Of a DNA stretch of 64,000 nt, positions 11,380-23,337 are shown one piece after another (positions within the stretch are counted from its first letter, which is position 1; every line of letters starts with the position of its first letter). Under the pieces are notes generated by a model that ran no database searches, was not told the DNA's origin, and was given only the letters and a program-made list of their open reading frames with translations. The position numbers were made by a program, and so were the translations under genes. The stretch is from Aegilops tauschii subsp. strangulata (taxonomy: Eukaryota; Streptophyta; Magnoliopsida; Poales; Poaceae), in NCBI RefSeq assembly GCF_002575655.3, contig NC_053035.3:378859792-378923791 (forward strand), written 5' to 3'.

Positions 11380-11540
11380 GTCTCCGTTCCTCAAGGCGAC
11401 TCGGCTCCCGATGGGCCACGCGGCTTGGATCGGGTTTCCTGGCGGGCTGATTGGCCTGCCGTGGATCGGGAGAGAGTGGTTCTATGGGCCAGTGGCGCAT
11501 GCAGACCGCCAGTTTTGTGGGCCGCTAGTTATATGGGTCG
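11380..11540 (-). promoter_or_regulatory. Candidate promoter with three TGGGCC (site II-like) boxes
   Basis: TGGGCC occurs at 11412-11417, 11485-11490 and 11518-11523, just upstream (on the minus strand) of the first-exon-like segment. Clustered site II elements (TGGGCY) are known from plant promoters of ribosomal protein and snoRNA genes. No clear TATA box is seen, which is common for such promoters. The role here is inferred. Confidence 0.35.
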
Positions 11541-11918
11541 TTACACAGGCTATTTTCTCTCGATCAGAAAAATGGACCGAACCGGACATGTGGCTTATAA
11601 ATTACTAAAAACAAATACCCAAAAAAATGTGCGGCTTATAAACCGCTAAATTTTGTATGAAAAACGAAAGCACTAGTGGCCCAGGGAACTCTGAGAGCCT
11701 GTGTACTAAAGGTTGCATATATTGATCTAACAAAAACTAAAAGTTTTCTCAAAAAAAAAAAGTTGCATGTTATCCTCAATGCAACATTCTTTCAGCTGAA
11801 CTATATACCTTCCCTCGCAGGTATGGTGAGTCATTATAGAGGGGGGAGAGGTTCTCGCACAAGGCCTTATCCAAAGGATCGGCAATGGTGCTACTACCTC
11901 GGCTTGGAATATGAAGTA

Positions 11919-12020
11919 CTCCTCCGTTCGGAATTACTTGTCACAAAAATGGATGTATCTACAACTAAAATACATCTAGATACATTCATTTCTTGGACGA
12001 GTAATTCCGAACGGATGGAG
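11919..12020. mobile_element. Stowaway MITE
   Basis: Arms CTCCGTTCGGAATTACT and AGTAATTCCGAACGGATGGAG with TA flanks. It lies between the array promoter region and the older LINE. Confidence 0.8.
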
Positions 12021-12029
12021 TAGTTACCA

Positions 12030-13224
12030 AGGAAGGTGAACCTGTGACTCGTTGTGTCTTTATCAAATGAGCCACCTCAACTTGTTTGTGAGTTGATATG
12101 TCATACTTTGGCCTCGTGGAACAAAAATTTGATTCGGGAGGGTTTTCTTCCAATGGATTTTGATGCTATCTTGAGCATTCCCCTACCCACGTGAAATATG
12201 GAAGGTTTCTGGTCATCGGATCATGACTCTCGGGTCTTATTCTCAGCCCGGTCTGCTTATCAGATGCTTGTAGCGACGAAAAAGTGAAGAGAAACTTGGT
12301 TCGATGGGAACAGGACCCTCAAGCTCGGAAGCAGGAGAGAAGTCATGGACTGCTCTGTGGAAATCACAAGCTCCTTTCAAGATATGCTTGTTCATTAGGA
12401 GGTTGGCTCAACTCTCTCTCCAACAACTAATCTTTTGCGATACCGAAATATGTCTGCTACTATTAGTTGCGTGTCTACGGAGCGGACGACTCTTGGTGCC
12501 ATTCATTATTGGATTGCGCCATGGCCGGATGTGTGTGGGCCTTGGGTGATGAGGAGCTTGTTGAGTACCAAATGTGAAACAAATGATTGATTTTCATTGA
12601 TAGAATCATTATCGCAAGATCAGCTGGCTTATGTTCTTTTTACACTCTGGATCGTTTGGACGAGCGCAACAAGACGCTTCCTGAAGGGGATTTCCAGGCT
12701 CCATCATCTTCACATTCCTTTGTCACACTGTTCATGGACGATCTTAACATTGTCAAGCCACAAAAGGGTGAAAAAAGGTTCATCAACCAAAACCAGCCAG
12801 CACAAAAAGATGGATTCCTTCTCTAGCATGTATTGCCAAGTTAAATTGTGATGGTGTTGTATCTCGACGGGGAGAATTTGGAGTTGTGCTTGTCTTATGT
12901 CGTATCAGCGAGGGGAACTACCTCAGATCGTCAGTGGTAACCTTTTTAGCACTCGCAGATCCAGCTATCATATGAATGATTGTATGTCGCGGGGCTCTTG
13001 CATTGGTTGAGGACTTAGGTGTTCGTCGAATGAGGATCACCTCAGACCGCCTTTCTATTGTTAATGATATCCATCAAAGTTCAGGTGATCGTAATGCCTT
13101 GATGATCAAGGAAATAGGTAAGTGGTCCAAGAAGTTCCAGGAAGCAACCTTCGCTCATGAAGGACGTTGCTCCAACTCGGAAGCACGCAATGTAGCCTGT
13201 TATGCTCTTTCTTTTTCACTTTGA
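12030..13224 (+). pseudogene. Decayed LINE 3' region: zinc-binding and RNase H-like remnants
   Basis: With several frame changes, this stretch matches the C-terminal part of plant non-LTR retrotransposon polyproteins. Around 12,200-12,550 are remains of the region after the reverse transcriptase (pieces such as LWKSQAPFKICLFIRRLAQ). Around 12,990-13,224 is an RNase H-like domain (LGVRRMRITSDRLSIVNDI, then a SNSEARNVACYAL-type end). No reverse transcriptase domain is seen to its left, so the element is truncated or replaced there. Many stops and frameshifts make it non-functional. Confidence 0.75.
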
Positions 13225-13469
13225 TCAATATTCATGGCTTCTCCAACCTCATGATGTAATCCATATTCCTCAAACATGATGCATCAACAAAGTTGCTCCA
13301 ACTTGGAAGCATGCAATGTAGCCTGTTATGCTCTTTTCTTTTTCACTTTGATCAATATTCATGGCTTCTCCAACCTCATGATGTAATCCATATTCCTCAA
13401 ACATGATGCATCAACAAAGTTGCTCCAACTCGGAAGCATGCAATGTAGCCTGTTATGCTCTTTTCTTTT
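13166..13469 (+). repeat. 127-bp tandem repeat at the LINE 3' end
   Basis: Units begin at 13166, 13292 and 13419. Each contains the last codons of the older LINE's RNase H-like frame plus its 3' UTR. The third unit is interrupted at about 13,469 and resumes at 16,298-16,378, which shows where the younger LINE inserted. Confidence 0.9.
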
Positions 13470-16297
13470 CTTTTTTGAAAATGTCCAGCAATTGCTGGCT
13501 ATTTCATTGATTCATAGCAGGGAGAACATGGTGATAACAAAAAGTGCGTGACGGTCAGGGGCCAAGGAGAAAATGGAGAGAAAAGTAAAAAGAGAGACCT
13601 CTGAAAAAAACCTACAATCTCATGGTGGTTCCCCGAAGGGGCTCTCAATACAGCTCGCTCCCGCGAGTCTCCATAGCTCCAGTGAATTTCTCAATTCTCT
13701 CACAATGTCAGAGGTGGAGGCTATCTTGTTTTGAAAGGTGCATCTATTCCTCTCCTGGCAAATCTCCCAGCATGTTGCAAGGAGCATGGTTTTTGCTCCT
13801 TTTCGCTCCCTTGGTGTTGCCGTGTTGATGATTCCTCTGATAATCGTCAATGGTTTCTTATGGCGCCACTCGTCCGTCGGCGTGAAGGTGGAGCAGCCGC
13901 GCCATGATGCCACCTGTTGCCACACTCTCCAAGCCTCGGGGCATTCCCAGATAATGTGCTTGCTTGTTTCAAGGCTCCGGTGGCAGAGCTGGCAGAAATA
14001 GCCATTTGGCCAGCCCCGTCGCTGGAGTCTGTCGTTGGACCAGACTCGGTTTTGCAGCAGCAGCCAGCAAAACACCTTGATCTTCTCTGGAGCCCAAGCT
14101 TTCCATATGATGCCTTCGAACTCTGAGGTATGCCGGCCCCGAAAGTGCATCTGGTAAGCGGAGCTTGCTGTGTATCCTCCTTTTGCCTCCATGTTCCACC
14201 GAATTTGGTCCCTTTCTTCTTCATTTAGCAGAATGTTTGCCTCGCGAATTCTTCGGTGCAGCCGCAGGAAGTCCGGTAGTATCAGGTTGATATCACCGTG
14301 TTCAAGGTCGTTGATCCATGTTTCGTTTTGTAGAGCTTGGAAAACTGTCCTGTTTTTTCGCCGGGAGTGTTTGAACAAGGCTGGGTAGCCCTGGGCAAGG
14401 GTTCCAGGTCCCAGCCATGTTGATTGCCAGAAAAGCGTCGTCTTGCCATCTCCAACTGTCACCGTTGTTGCTGCAGCAAACAAAGCTCTGTCCACATCGT
14501 CGCATGGCGGTGGTGCGCCAACCCATGGTCTGTCCGGGTCTTTCCAAGCGATCCATAGCCAGCGTAGCCGGAGTGCTCAGCTGAAACTTTGCAGGTCCAG
14601 GATTCCGAGCCCTCCCTTCTCAGTTGGTGCGCAGACCGTTGGCCAGTTTATGTTGCAGTTGGCCCCAGTTATTTCCTCCTCCTGCTTCCAAAGGAAACGC
14701 CTCCTACACTTATCAATTTCTTTGAGCAATTTTGGTGGAACCCGCAGTACTGAGAGGGCGAAAGTGGGCATGGCGCTGAGGACACTGTGGACCAGCACTC
14801 TTCTGCTGGCCAGGGGGAAAAGGCGGCCCTTCCAACCGGCTCCTCTGATCCTATCAATGAGGAACTGTAGGTGCACTAATCTAAGCCGTGTCGTCGTCAC
14901 CAGGAGCCCTAGATATCTAATGGGGAAGTAGGTGATGGAACCACCAAAACTCCCGAGGATCTCAGAGAGATCAATGTGTTCACATCTAATCGGTGTCGCT
15001 GTTGATTTGGCCGGGTTGATATGCAGACCAGTGGCGTTTCCAAACTCAGTTAGGATCTCCATAATGGTTTGCACTTCATGCTGGTCCGGGTTTGCGAAGA
15101 TTACTGCATTGTCCGCATAAAGACTAACTCTAAGTTTGATCTCACGGCCTGGCAGAGGAGCGATCAGGTCGTGTTCCACCGCTGCTTTGAGTACTCTATG
15201 TAGTGGATCAATGGCTAGGATGAAAAGGAGCGGCGAGAGGGGCTCGCCCTGCCGCAGCCCCTTTCGATGCACTATCTTCAGCCCGGCGACGCCATTGAGC
15301 AGGAAGGTCGATGAGGAGGTGGAGAGAAGGAGGGCAATCCAGTCGCGCCACCGCGCGCTAAAACCTAACTGTTGGAGCAGCTCGAGCAGATAATCCCAAG
15401 AGACATTATCAAAAGCCTTGGAGATGTCTAATTTGAGTAGCAGGGCCGGAGTCTTCTTAGTGTGGAGGGACTTGACACAATTTTGCACGTAGAGGTAGCT
15501 ATCATGTATGCATTTGGTTCTGAGGAAAGCCGTCTGTGTCGGGGAAATCAAGCTTTGAATCACCGTTGCAAGGCGGAGCGAGAGCACTTTGGAGATCGGT
15601 TTTGCAACAGAGTGTATTAAGCTAATCGGTCTATAGTCGTTGATTGCAGCGGCGCCATCTTTCTTAGGAAGAAGAACTACAACAGCTGTGTTGAGCATTT
15701 GAAAATTTTCCCCGGCTAGGTGGTAGAACTGATGGAAAACCTCCATGACATCCCTTTTTATGGTTGGCCAGCAGCTTATGAAGAAAACCCCGGAGAAGCC
15801 ATCCGGGCCAGGTGATTTCTCCGCCGGTGATTGCTTGATCGCCTGCCACACTTCCTGCTCAGTGAACGGATTGTCTAGGCCGCCACCTTGGACCCTTGGC
15901 ATGTCGATGTAGCTCCAGTCAATAGTGCTTGCTCGGCCCTGTCTAGTCCCTAATGATCTAGCGAAATGACTATGGACGATTTCCTCTTTCTCATCATGGG
16001 TGGTGGCAACCCTAGTCGATCCGTGCAGCGAGTGAATGAAATTTTTCCTGTGCCTGGCATTGATCTTGGCCTGGAAAAAGGCTGTTTGGGCGTCCCCTGC
16101 CCGCAGCCATGTTATCCTAGATGCCTGGCGTTTCCGGGCCCTTTCCACCGCTGCCAGCCCAAGAATTCGCAGCTTCAGAAGCTTTCGAAGGTGAAACTCA
16201 CCCTGCGTGAGCGGCCGGCGTTCTTGCGCTATATCTAGTCGTAGTACCACCAGCGTGGCCAGCTGCAGCTGCATTTTAGCATTCATTTGCGCTATAT
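13470..16297 (-). mobile_element. 5'-truncated LINE (non-LTR retrotransposon)
   Basis: A minus-strand insertion into the third copy of the 127-bp repeat. Its 3' end (left) finishes in an A-rich tail (minus-strand TTTTCAAAAAAGAAAAG) and a CTTTT-like target duplication fits both junctions. It carries the reverse transcriptase and C-terminal zinc-binding region but no endonuclease domain, so it is 5' truncated, as is usual for LINE insertions. Confidence 0.85.
13620..16297 (-). pseudogene. LINE reverse transcriptase polyprotein, one in-frame stop
   Basis: The frame is open for over 800 codons apart from one TGA at 14577-14579, where homologs usually have arginine (CGA to TGA fits a CpG transition). 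Visible motifs in order are a KSPGPDGFSG box, NDYRPISLIHSVAKPISK, LLKLDISKAFDNVSWDYL, LRQGEPLSPLLF and the catalytic box YADN at 15108-15119, where YADD or FADD is expected. A zinc-binding domain follows (CQLC...H....C). The loss of the second catalytic aspartate and the stop mean it is inactive. The first codons of the open frame, right of 16,297, are flanking DNA read through by chance. Confidence 0.85.
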
Positions 16298-16378
16298 CTT
16301 TTTCACTTTGATCATCATTCATGGCTTCTCCAGCCTCATGATGTAATCCATATTCCTCAAACATGACGCATCAACAAA

Positions 16379-18480
16379 GCGGGTGAATTGTTCTAAAAAA
16401 TGAACTAGTTGCTAAGGGAGCTACTTTTCCCTGAAAAGGGAGAATGCTTCCCTCTTCGGTGAGGTGGCGCACGTTGTGGTATGAATCCATGTTCACCTCT
16501 CCGCTCACTTGTTCACCTTCCCTCTTTGGTCAAAAAACTTCAACAACCCCCTCCCCAAGCTCCAGCAGTGGCGGTCATCTCCTACTTCATCGAGGTGGTG
16601 CTCTCCCCCTCCTCCCCGTGTAGGGTTGGTGTCCCCCCCCCCTTCTCTAACATTGGGGGTGCTGTCTTCCCTTCTCTCGGACAACGATGGTCATATCCTC
16701 CCTCTTCGGCACATACGGTTGGTGTTCTCCTCCTGGCGCCTTGCTTTGTTGGCTCCAACATTCATGGTGACGTGGCAACATCACGTTAGTGTGTCGCGTG
16801 TGGTTGGCTTCATCCAAATAACGTTTGTACTATGGCTCCATGGACAAGGAAAAACGGCGAGCTCTTCGCGCTCATGTGCATCTACCAGGTCTATTGAGGC
16901 CGTGCGTGTTTGCAGACACAAAAACAACATGCTTAAAAACAATCACCATAGTGGGCACTTGATTCATTGTTACTTGTTTTTTTGCATTATATTGCTGCCC
17001 TTTTTCCGAGAACACCTTGAAAGGGGCAGGCTTGTAAGTTGTTTGTACGGCTCCACCGCTTTGACTTGATGCAGTGAGTTTCTGTATTGCATCATAGTTC
17101 TGCCTTGGAGACTTGTGGCACCCCCAAATTCTAGATGGTGGCCTTGCGAACAAAAAAAAATGGTGCTTTCAGATAGACGGCGGTGGTAGTCCTTGATGTT
17201 GTAACCACTACTGTTGTGTCCCTCAAAAAAAAAACCACTGTTGTTGTGTTAAACGTTCTCCTTACAAAAGGACCGCCACCAGGCAGAAAATGGAGAATCG
17301 GATCTCCCTATCCCAGCACCAAAACAATTCCTGCTACACTGAACGTCTGAACCCATACGCTACGCTTCTCAAAGTGGGATGGCGCCCGCGTCGTCACATC
17401 CATCCATCATGCTCTCCACTCCACGATTCCATCGACCGGAAATTCCCCGACCTGAATTGATGCTCGCATCCATCCATTCAACCCACTTTCACCGGAGAGC
17501 TTTCATCCCGCCTTCCAGTCTCCAGATCTCAACATGCCACTCGACAACTTGCCGCACGATGGCGACCACGGATCCAACTCCAACTCCATCGGGAGGCGAG
17601 GCGATGATGAACCACACGCAATGCCCACGGCCCCAACCGCCGGCCCGATTTGATCGCCGCTGTCAAATCATCTAGCGGATTAGTGCCGAGGCCACCCGCG
17701 CTGATCAACCTAATCAATCATCAGGATATACATAACGTGACACTTGTGCTGGTACTCCGCGCGCTGTCACGCGCCCAGGGAGCCATGAAAGCTTCCTCCC
17801 ATTTGCCCGTTTGCCCCGGACGGATTGAGAATGAACGAATGATTACCATGCACGATACGCTCAATTATTTCGTCCGTCCGAGCAAGCAAGCAAGCCACCT
17901 TTGTACTACTATCGTACGTATGATTTTCTGGTGTGGTGGGTTCATTTCGCTGTCAGTCATATGCATTCCAGCTCAGTCACGTAGCACATGATAACTTCTT
18001 CAGGGAAAAGAATTGTTCCCCCCATCCAGTCACCCTCAGCAGCCACCATGGACCCGGCCCAGATGCCTCTATTTTACTACTTTATTCCTTCTCTTGTCCT
18101 AGCTGTACTGGAGTACTCATCTTTCTCACTACAGAAGATGTGTCCTCCTCCATGCTGGAAAGAACTCAACCAACCTCCCAGAAATTATGGTAGCTGAACC
18201 CAAAGGAGATCATGGAACACTCAAAAGCTTATGAAGAAGGTGGCAGGTACATGTGCAATGATTCTCCTATTAGACAAAACCACTGTTTATGCTTGCTAAA
18301 ACAACATGCACCAACTGCACCAAAAGGGCATGGACCGAGGAGGGAGAGGGCTTCATCATGTGAGACAAGCCCAGTGCGCATGATCCTCGCTACAGAATAA
18401 GGCAAGCACACATGCTCAGCAGACCAACAGTTGTAAAAGAACAGAAGCACTGAACCTTTTCTGCTCTTTACCAGACAGCG
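16379..18480. other. No recognised gene or repeat
   Basis: Apart from simple homopolymer runs (poly-A near 17150 and 17226, poly-C near 16635) I see no family I can name. Short open frames here have no recognisable domain. The right part (after about 17,280) may be ordinary intergenic DNA downstream of the Tubby-like gene. Confidence 0.4.
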
Positions 18481-18776
18481 GGCATCCATAGAAAATGTGC
18501 TAAAAAAAAAGGCAAATCATGAAGGTGACGGAACCTTAGGTTAAATCCGGAACCAACCGCATCCACGAAACTTAGCTTCAAAGGAAGCAATCATGGTGCG
18601 AAGCATCACATGCTACCGAGTCCAGTTCCAACAAAGCTACAAACAAAGCAGAATTACAAGCAAGCAAAAGGCGTGTCCGTGATCTAGAATGGAAGTCCTA
18701 TGGGGGGGAATGAGTGTTCTACTTTCTTCATTCCCTCGACGGCGCCTGTGTCGTCGATCTCCGTCGGTCGCCGGTT

Positions 18777-20624
18777 TTATTCACAGGCCAGCTTCGTGTC
18801 GAAGCTGCTCAGGCACATTGCGAAGGCCTGGAACGCCGACAGCGGGTAGCGGTAGTCCATGGTGAACATGTCCTTGGACACCTTGCCGAACTGCAGGATG
18901 ATCTTGTCCTGCTCCGGCGCCGGGGCGGGCTGCGAGGGGGCCGGGGTCGGCGCCGGCGCCCCCGCGGCAGGGGGCGGGGGCTGGCTCGGCGCCGCGATCA
19001 GCTGGAAGTTCTTCACCGACGCGATGGTCACGCGGCCGCGGAAGTTGAGGCACCAGCACTGCAGCTGCTCGTGCCACCTCGGAACCTTGTTGCGGAGCAC
19101 CAGCGGCCTCTCCTTGCTCTCTCCGTCCTCGTCGCGGCTTATCACGCCTCCGGCGATGTCCGACAAAAACCGGGAGCTGCTGAAATAACGGGAGCTGCTG
19201 AAATCCGTGGACCGGTCCATGATGGATGACTTGGAGAAGGAGCTCATGCTGCGAAACGAGTCCTCTAGAGCTCGGGGCATGATCTGGTCAGGCTGCCCAG
19301 GGACTACGCCGCCCGGCTCAACCGACGAGGCCGGTATGGAGTGCATGATGCAGTTCATCCGCCTAGGGCCCCTCGTGCCAAGAACATTTAGCTCGTAAGA
19401 CACCTGAGCTATGTTGTAGCTGCCGGATGGCACCTTGGGAGACACTTTCTTGGAGTTGAATCTCCGGCTACTCCGTCCAACCGGAGGAACTAAAGCCCCA
19501 TTGTAGGGGGGCTGCGTGTCATATACTATGAATTTTGTGCCGAGGAAGTTTGACCTGGAAATGAACACAAGGTTGGTTTTTATTATCTGCAAATGCACGA
19601 GACCGGGAAGGAAATGGTTACAGTATACATGAGTAACTAGTACCTCAGTTTTCCAATATAGGTGCTGCTTGATCTTGAGATGTTTTCAGCATCCATTGAG
19701 ATAACATATTCTGTGCAGGTTGTCCTGCGGATCCTTTTAGCAGACAAGAGGAACTTTCCATTCTCCACAAGTACCGCTGATTCAAAATAAATGAAATAAA
19801 AGATCAGCATCTTAACTTCACCATGATTTCATAAAATAAAAATTAGGTATGAACACTGAGACAAAATCAAGGCCAAAATGGAGAATTCATGCTAGCATGT
19901 TAGCAACTATTCAAAAAAAAAAGTCCTCACAGTGATGTTAGCACAATATAGAAATGGTATACTTCTAAAGGTGAAAATAGCGATAGCATACCATTAGTCA
20001 GGCACAAGTAGAGATGATAAGTAGACTTCGATTTATCTCGCTTTATAAAACACTGAATCATTCCATCTCGAGGGCCAGGCTGTTGAAAGAATAACAAATG
20101 TCAGGGCAGATGTCTTGACTTAAGAGGCATGAGAAATAAGCAACGCAACGAACACTCTTCAGTCTCAGATTTTGCCATCTAGGTAGTGGTACAAAATGCC
20201 GTTCTTGGCAGCATTTCAGTTTTAAGGTTTGCTTCATCAGGAGATGCAGAAATTTCACCTGCTTTAGAGACACGGGGAAGGTGAGCTTTCCGCAAAACTC
20301 TGGGCTCGTAACAATCTCCCTGCACATCTCCCTCCACGCCTTGCAAACGGCCGCGCAGGACACCACATGCTTGCGCGACGGCCATGTGCTCTCGCTTGCC
20401 TCCAGCCTCCGGATCACGTCGCTGAGGAGCTCGGGAGGGAGGCTCGCCCAGCGGCTCTCCTGGACTATGAGATCGGCGTCGCGGAGCTCGTGCACCGTGC
20501 TCTGGCACTTGCCCCTGTGGTGCCCGGTGAGGCCGGACAGGCCGGAGATGGTCACCTCGAAGCTCCGCCTCGACAGGCTGCCGAAACCGTCCCTGACATC
20601 ACGAACTATGCTGCGGAACGACAT
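18777..20624 (-). CDS. TLP: Tubby-like F-box protein
   Basis: There are four coding exons: 20624-20259, 20079-19992, 19776-19644 and 19554-18777. All junctions are GT-AG and the phases fit, giving 454 residues, close to the 440-450 usual for plant Tubby-like F-box proteins. Residues about 53-110 form the F-box ([15 protein letters not shown]), which in the family binds SKP1/ASK to build an SCF ubiquitin ligase. The Tubby domain follows to the C-terminus and ends in the family signature [15 protein letters not shown]. The phosphoinositide-binding pair of Tubby is kept as K194 and R196 in IGKLRSN, consistent with plasma-membrane tethering. A Pro/Ala-rich loop of about 28 residues sits in the C-terminal half. 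The start fits the family N-terminus [20 protein letters not shown]. The family acts in stress and hormone responses; which member this is cannot be told here. Confidence 0.95.
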
Positions 20625-21640
20625 CTGCGCTAGCTAGATGCAGGCTGAAGCTCAGAGCTTGGGCCGCCGACAACCTTTCTAAACTGTTGTCTTTTGGAAC
20701 GGCGATTACAGATCACGGCGGCAGGGCAGAGCTGCTGCTCTGGAGTATGTCTAGGTAGAAGAAATCAGCAACGTGTACCTGCGAGAGAGAAAGAAGCATA
20801 ATTTTGGTGAGTATAGCATGAAACAGACACTGGAAAACATATTAATTCCAGTATAGCCCGCTGGGAACAAATCACCCCATTTCGAGCAAAGCTCGAGAGA
20901 AAAGAATAGTCTACACATCCGAAATGGATTTGGATGCCATGGCGGTGCCGTAAAAAAGGAGAGCATGAGACACCCCGGTGGCATGTTGCGACATTTCGAG
21001 AAAGAAATCTCCACCCTGGTACAGCTATCCCATGACAAACTTGGAAATAAGTCGTTCCATGGTAAAAAAAAAAAATCCGTTTCACCCCGGATACATAGAG
21101 ACAATAAAAAAGAGGGATCTGTGAAGAACATATGTACTGCTAAAAAACAAATCGCCAAGATCTGCAAGGCTTGTGCGAGGACAAGAACGAGGACTACGGC
21201 AGTCAAGCCGAGGCGTTATGACAGCTGAACGAACTCTTGGCACGGACGAATTTAACGGACGAAAGAACAAAAAGATGCCAAGAACTCGGCATTTACTGCC
21301 GCATCCGGACGCACGGCGCTTGATCCGGACAGTAAACGCCCCCGAAAAGCTCGCCCCCCGCACAACCAGCCCGTCAATCAAATCAAGGACGGAATACCGG
21401 CAGCTCGAGCCGAAATAACTCACATCAGCGCGGACTCTTACTTCTTGAGCGCCGATCCGGAGCTCCTGCGCCCGTGCCGCCGCCTCTGGAGACGAACGGG
21501 GTCGATCCGGCTCCAGCCCCAGCTGCGCTCACGCCGTTCCCGCCTGGTGGTTCCTTTCTTGGACACGCGAAGAGGGAGGAGAGGAGGTGAGGTGGGTGTG
21601 AAGAGGGAAGGAGGGAGACCCGGAGCGAGCGAGCGGAAGA
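20625..21640 (-). promoter_or_regulatory. Spliced 5' leader and core promoter of the Tubby-like gene
   Basis: An acceptor (CTCTCTCTCGCAG) starts a leader exon at 20778 that runs into the start codon. A donor (exon end 21442, then GTAAGAGTCC) ends a GC-rich first exon of about 200 bp. A leader intron of about 660 bp is typical of plant Tubby-like genes. The transcription start is not fixed; the CT/GA-rich tract at about 21,590-21,720 probably lies at or just upstream of it. The long open frame on this strand (21425-22087) is a by-product of GC richness. Confidence 0.6.
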
Positions 21641-22273
21641 GAGGGGGGGTGGGGGGAATGGGGAAAGGCGAGAGAGCAGGAGGCGCACAGACACACACAG
21701 ACACACACGAGGCGGGTGCCGCGGCTGTTGTTTATCGTCTCGTCCGCGCTCGCTCCGGTCCACGGGGCGGGGGGGCGTTCTCGGTTGACCGTTCCGTTGC
21801 GTTCCGTCTCCTGTCCTCCTGCCGTGTGGGTTTGTGTGCGTGCCGACTTGCGCGCGGGGCGTGACGGCGTCAGCCTCCCTCCTGCCGCTCTTTTTTCTTC
21901 TTCGTTCCTGACGTCTCCCGAGTCTGCTGGCGCCTGCGTCGCTCGCTACCTGCGCGCCTTTCGCTGCCTCTCTGCCGCGGCAGGGAAAGCAGGGCGCTTT
22001 TGGTGGGCTTTCGCCGAGCTTTCTGCTTTCGCCCGCGTGCACGGCTGGCCGTGGGCGCCGCGGGCCTTCTGGCGCTAGCGACCGCATGCTAACGTGCTGG
22101 CGATTGGGTTAACACGGTTGTTAATAAATCAATCAGGGATCAGGGCGAGTGAATAGACCAGTCTAGACTCTGGAAACGTAGATGTACTACTATCTGTAGG
22201 CAAAATGACCTTTTCTATAACTTCATCGAGACCTGACCCTAATTTGTAAAAATTTCGGGATTTGACCCTTTTG

Positions 22274-22405
22274 CTACCGCCAGGGTCTATGGCGGTAGAG
22301 TGTAACAGCCTACCGCCAGGGACCTTGGCGGTACGAAACACTCCTACCGCCAAACAGGCTGGCGGTAGGCTGTACAACCCTACCGCCAAGGTGCTCGGCG
22401 GTAGG
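22274..22405. repeat. Four consecutive CTACCGCC/GGCGGTAG hairpins
   Basis: Inverted pairs lie at 22274-22298, 22310-22333, 22343-22369 and 22379-22405. Each has arms of 7-9 bp and loops of 7-9 nt of differing sequence. They lie about 45 bp left of the breakpoint of element A. Origin unknown. Confidence 0.8.
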
Positions 22406-22449
22406 TGCCAACATGCACTGTGTTTCATACTTAGCAAAAATTTCCGGTA

Positions 22450-23337
22450 GGGTGTGCCAACCCCTGTGCATAGGTTCATGGGCGGAACCCGCAAGTTGAT
22501 CACCAAAACATACATCAAGTGAATCACGTGATATCCCACTGTCACCACAGATACGCACGGCAAAACATAAATCAAGTGTTCTCAAATCATTAAAGACTCA
22601 ATCCGATAAGATTACTTCAAAGGAAAAACTCAATCCATTACAAGAGAGTAGAGGGGGAGAAGCAACATAAGATCCAACTACAATAGCAAAGCTCGCGATA
22701 TATCAAGATCGTATCACCTCAAGAACACGAGACGGAGAGATCAAACACATAGCTACTGGTACATACCCTCAGCCCCGAGGGTGAACTACTCCCTCCTCGT
22801 CATGAAGATCGCCGGGATGATGAAGATGGCCACCGGTGAGGGATCCCCCCTCCGGCAGGGTGCCGAAACAGGGTCCCGATTGGTTTTTGGTGGCTATAGA
22901 GGCTTGCGGCGGCGGAACTCCCGATCTCTTCTGTTCCTCGATGGTTTTAGGGTATATTGGTATATATAGGAGGAAGAAATACGCCAGGGGAGCCACGAGG
23001 GGCCCACGAGGGTGGAGGGGGCGCCCAGGGGGTGGGCGCGCCCCCTGCCTCGTGCCTTCCTCGCTGCTTTCTTGACGTGGTCTCCAAGTCTCCCGGGTTG
23101 CTTTCTTTCCAAAAATAACTTCTCCAGAAGGTTTCATTCCGTTTCGACTCCGTTTGATATTCCTTTTCTTCGAAACACTGAAACAAGGGAAAAAACAGGA
23201 ACTGGCACTGGGCTCTGGGTCAATAGGTTAGTCCCAAAAATAATATAAAAGTGCATAATAAAGCCCATAAACATCCAAAACAAATAATATAATAGCATGG
23301 AACAATCAAAAATTATAGATACGTTGGAGACGTATCA
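22450..23337 (-). repeat. Element A 3' LTR, truncated
   Basis: It is homologous to 27,835-28,736 but starts abruptly at about 22450. A polypurine-like GCTTGGGGATGC (minus strand) borders its inner edge at 23338. Confidence 0.85.

Noticed and set aside
16509..17069. 186-codon plus-strand frame
   Set aside because: Low-complexity start, no domain and no promoter context; likely chance.
17379..17675. 98-codon plus-strand frame before the Tubby-like gene
   Set aside because: Pro/Thr/Ser-rich with no domain; no splice or promoter support.
21425..22087. 220-codon minus-strand frame upstream of the Tubby-like gene
   Set aside because: It is Pro/Arg/Ser-rich from GC-rich leader and promoter DNA, crosses the predicted leader donor and has no domain.
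22274..22405. CRISPR-like array of short palindromic repeats
   Set aside because: This is plant nuclear DNA, the loops are too short for spacers and there are no cas genes.
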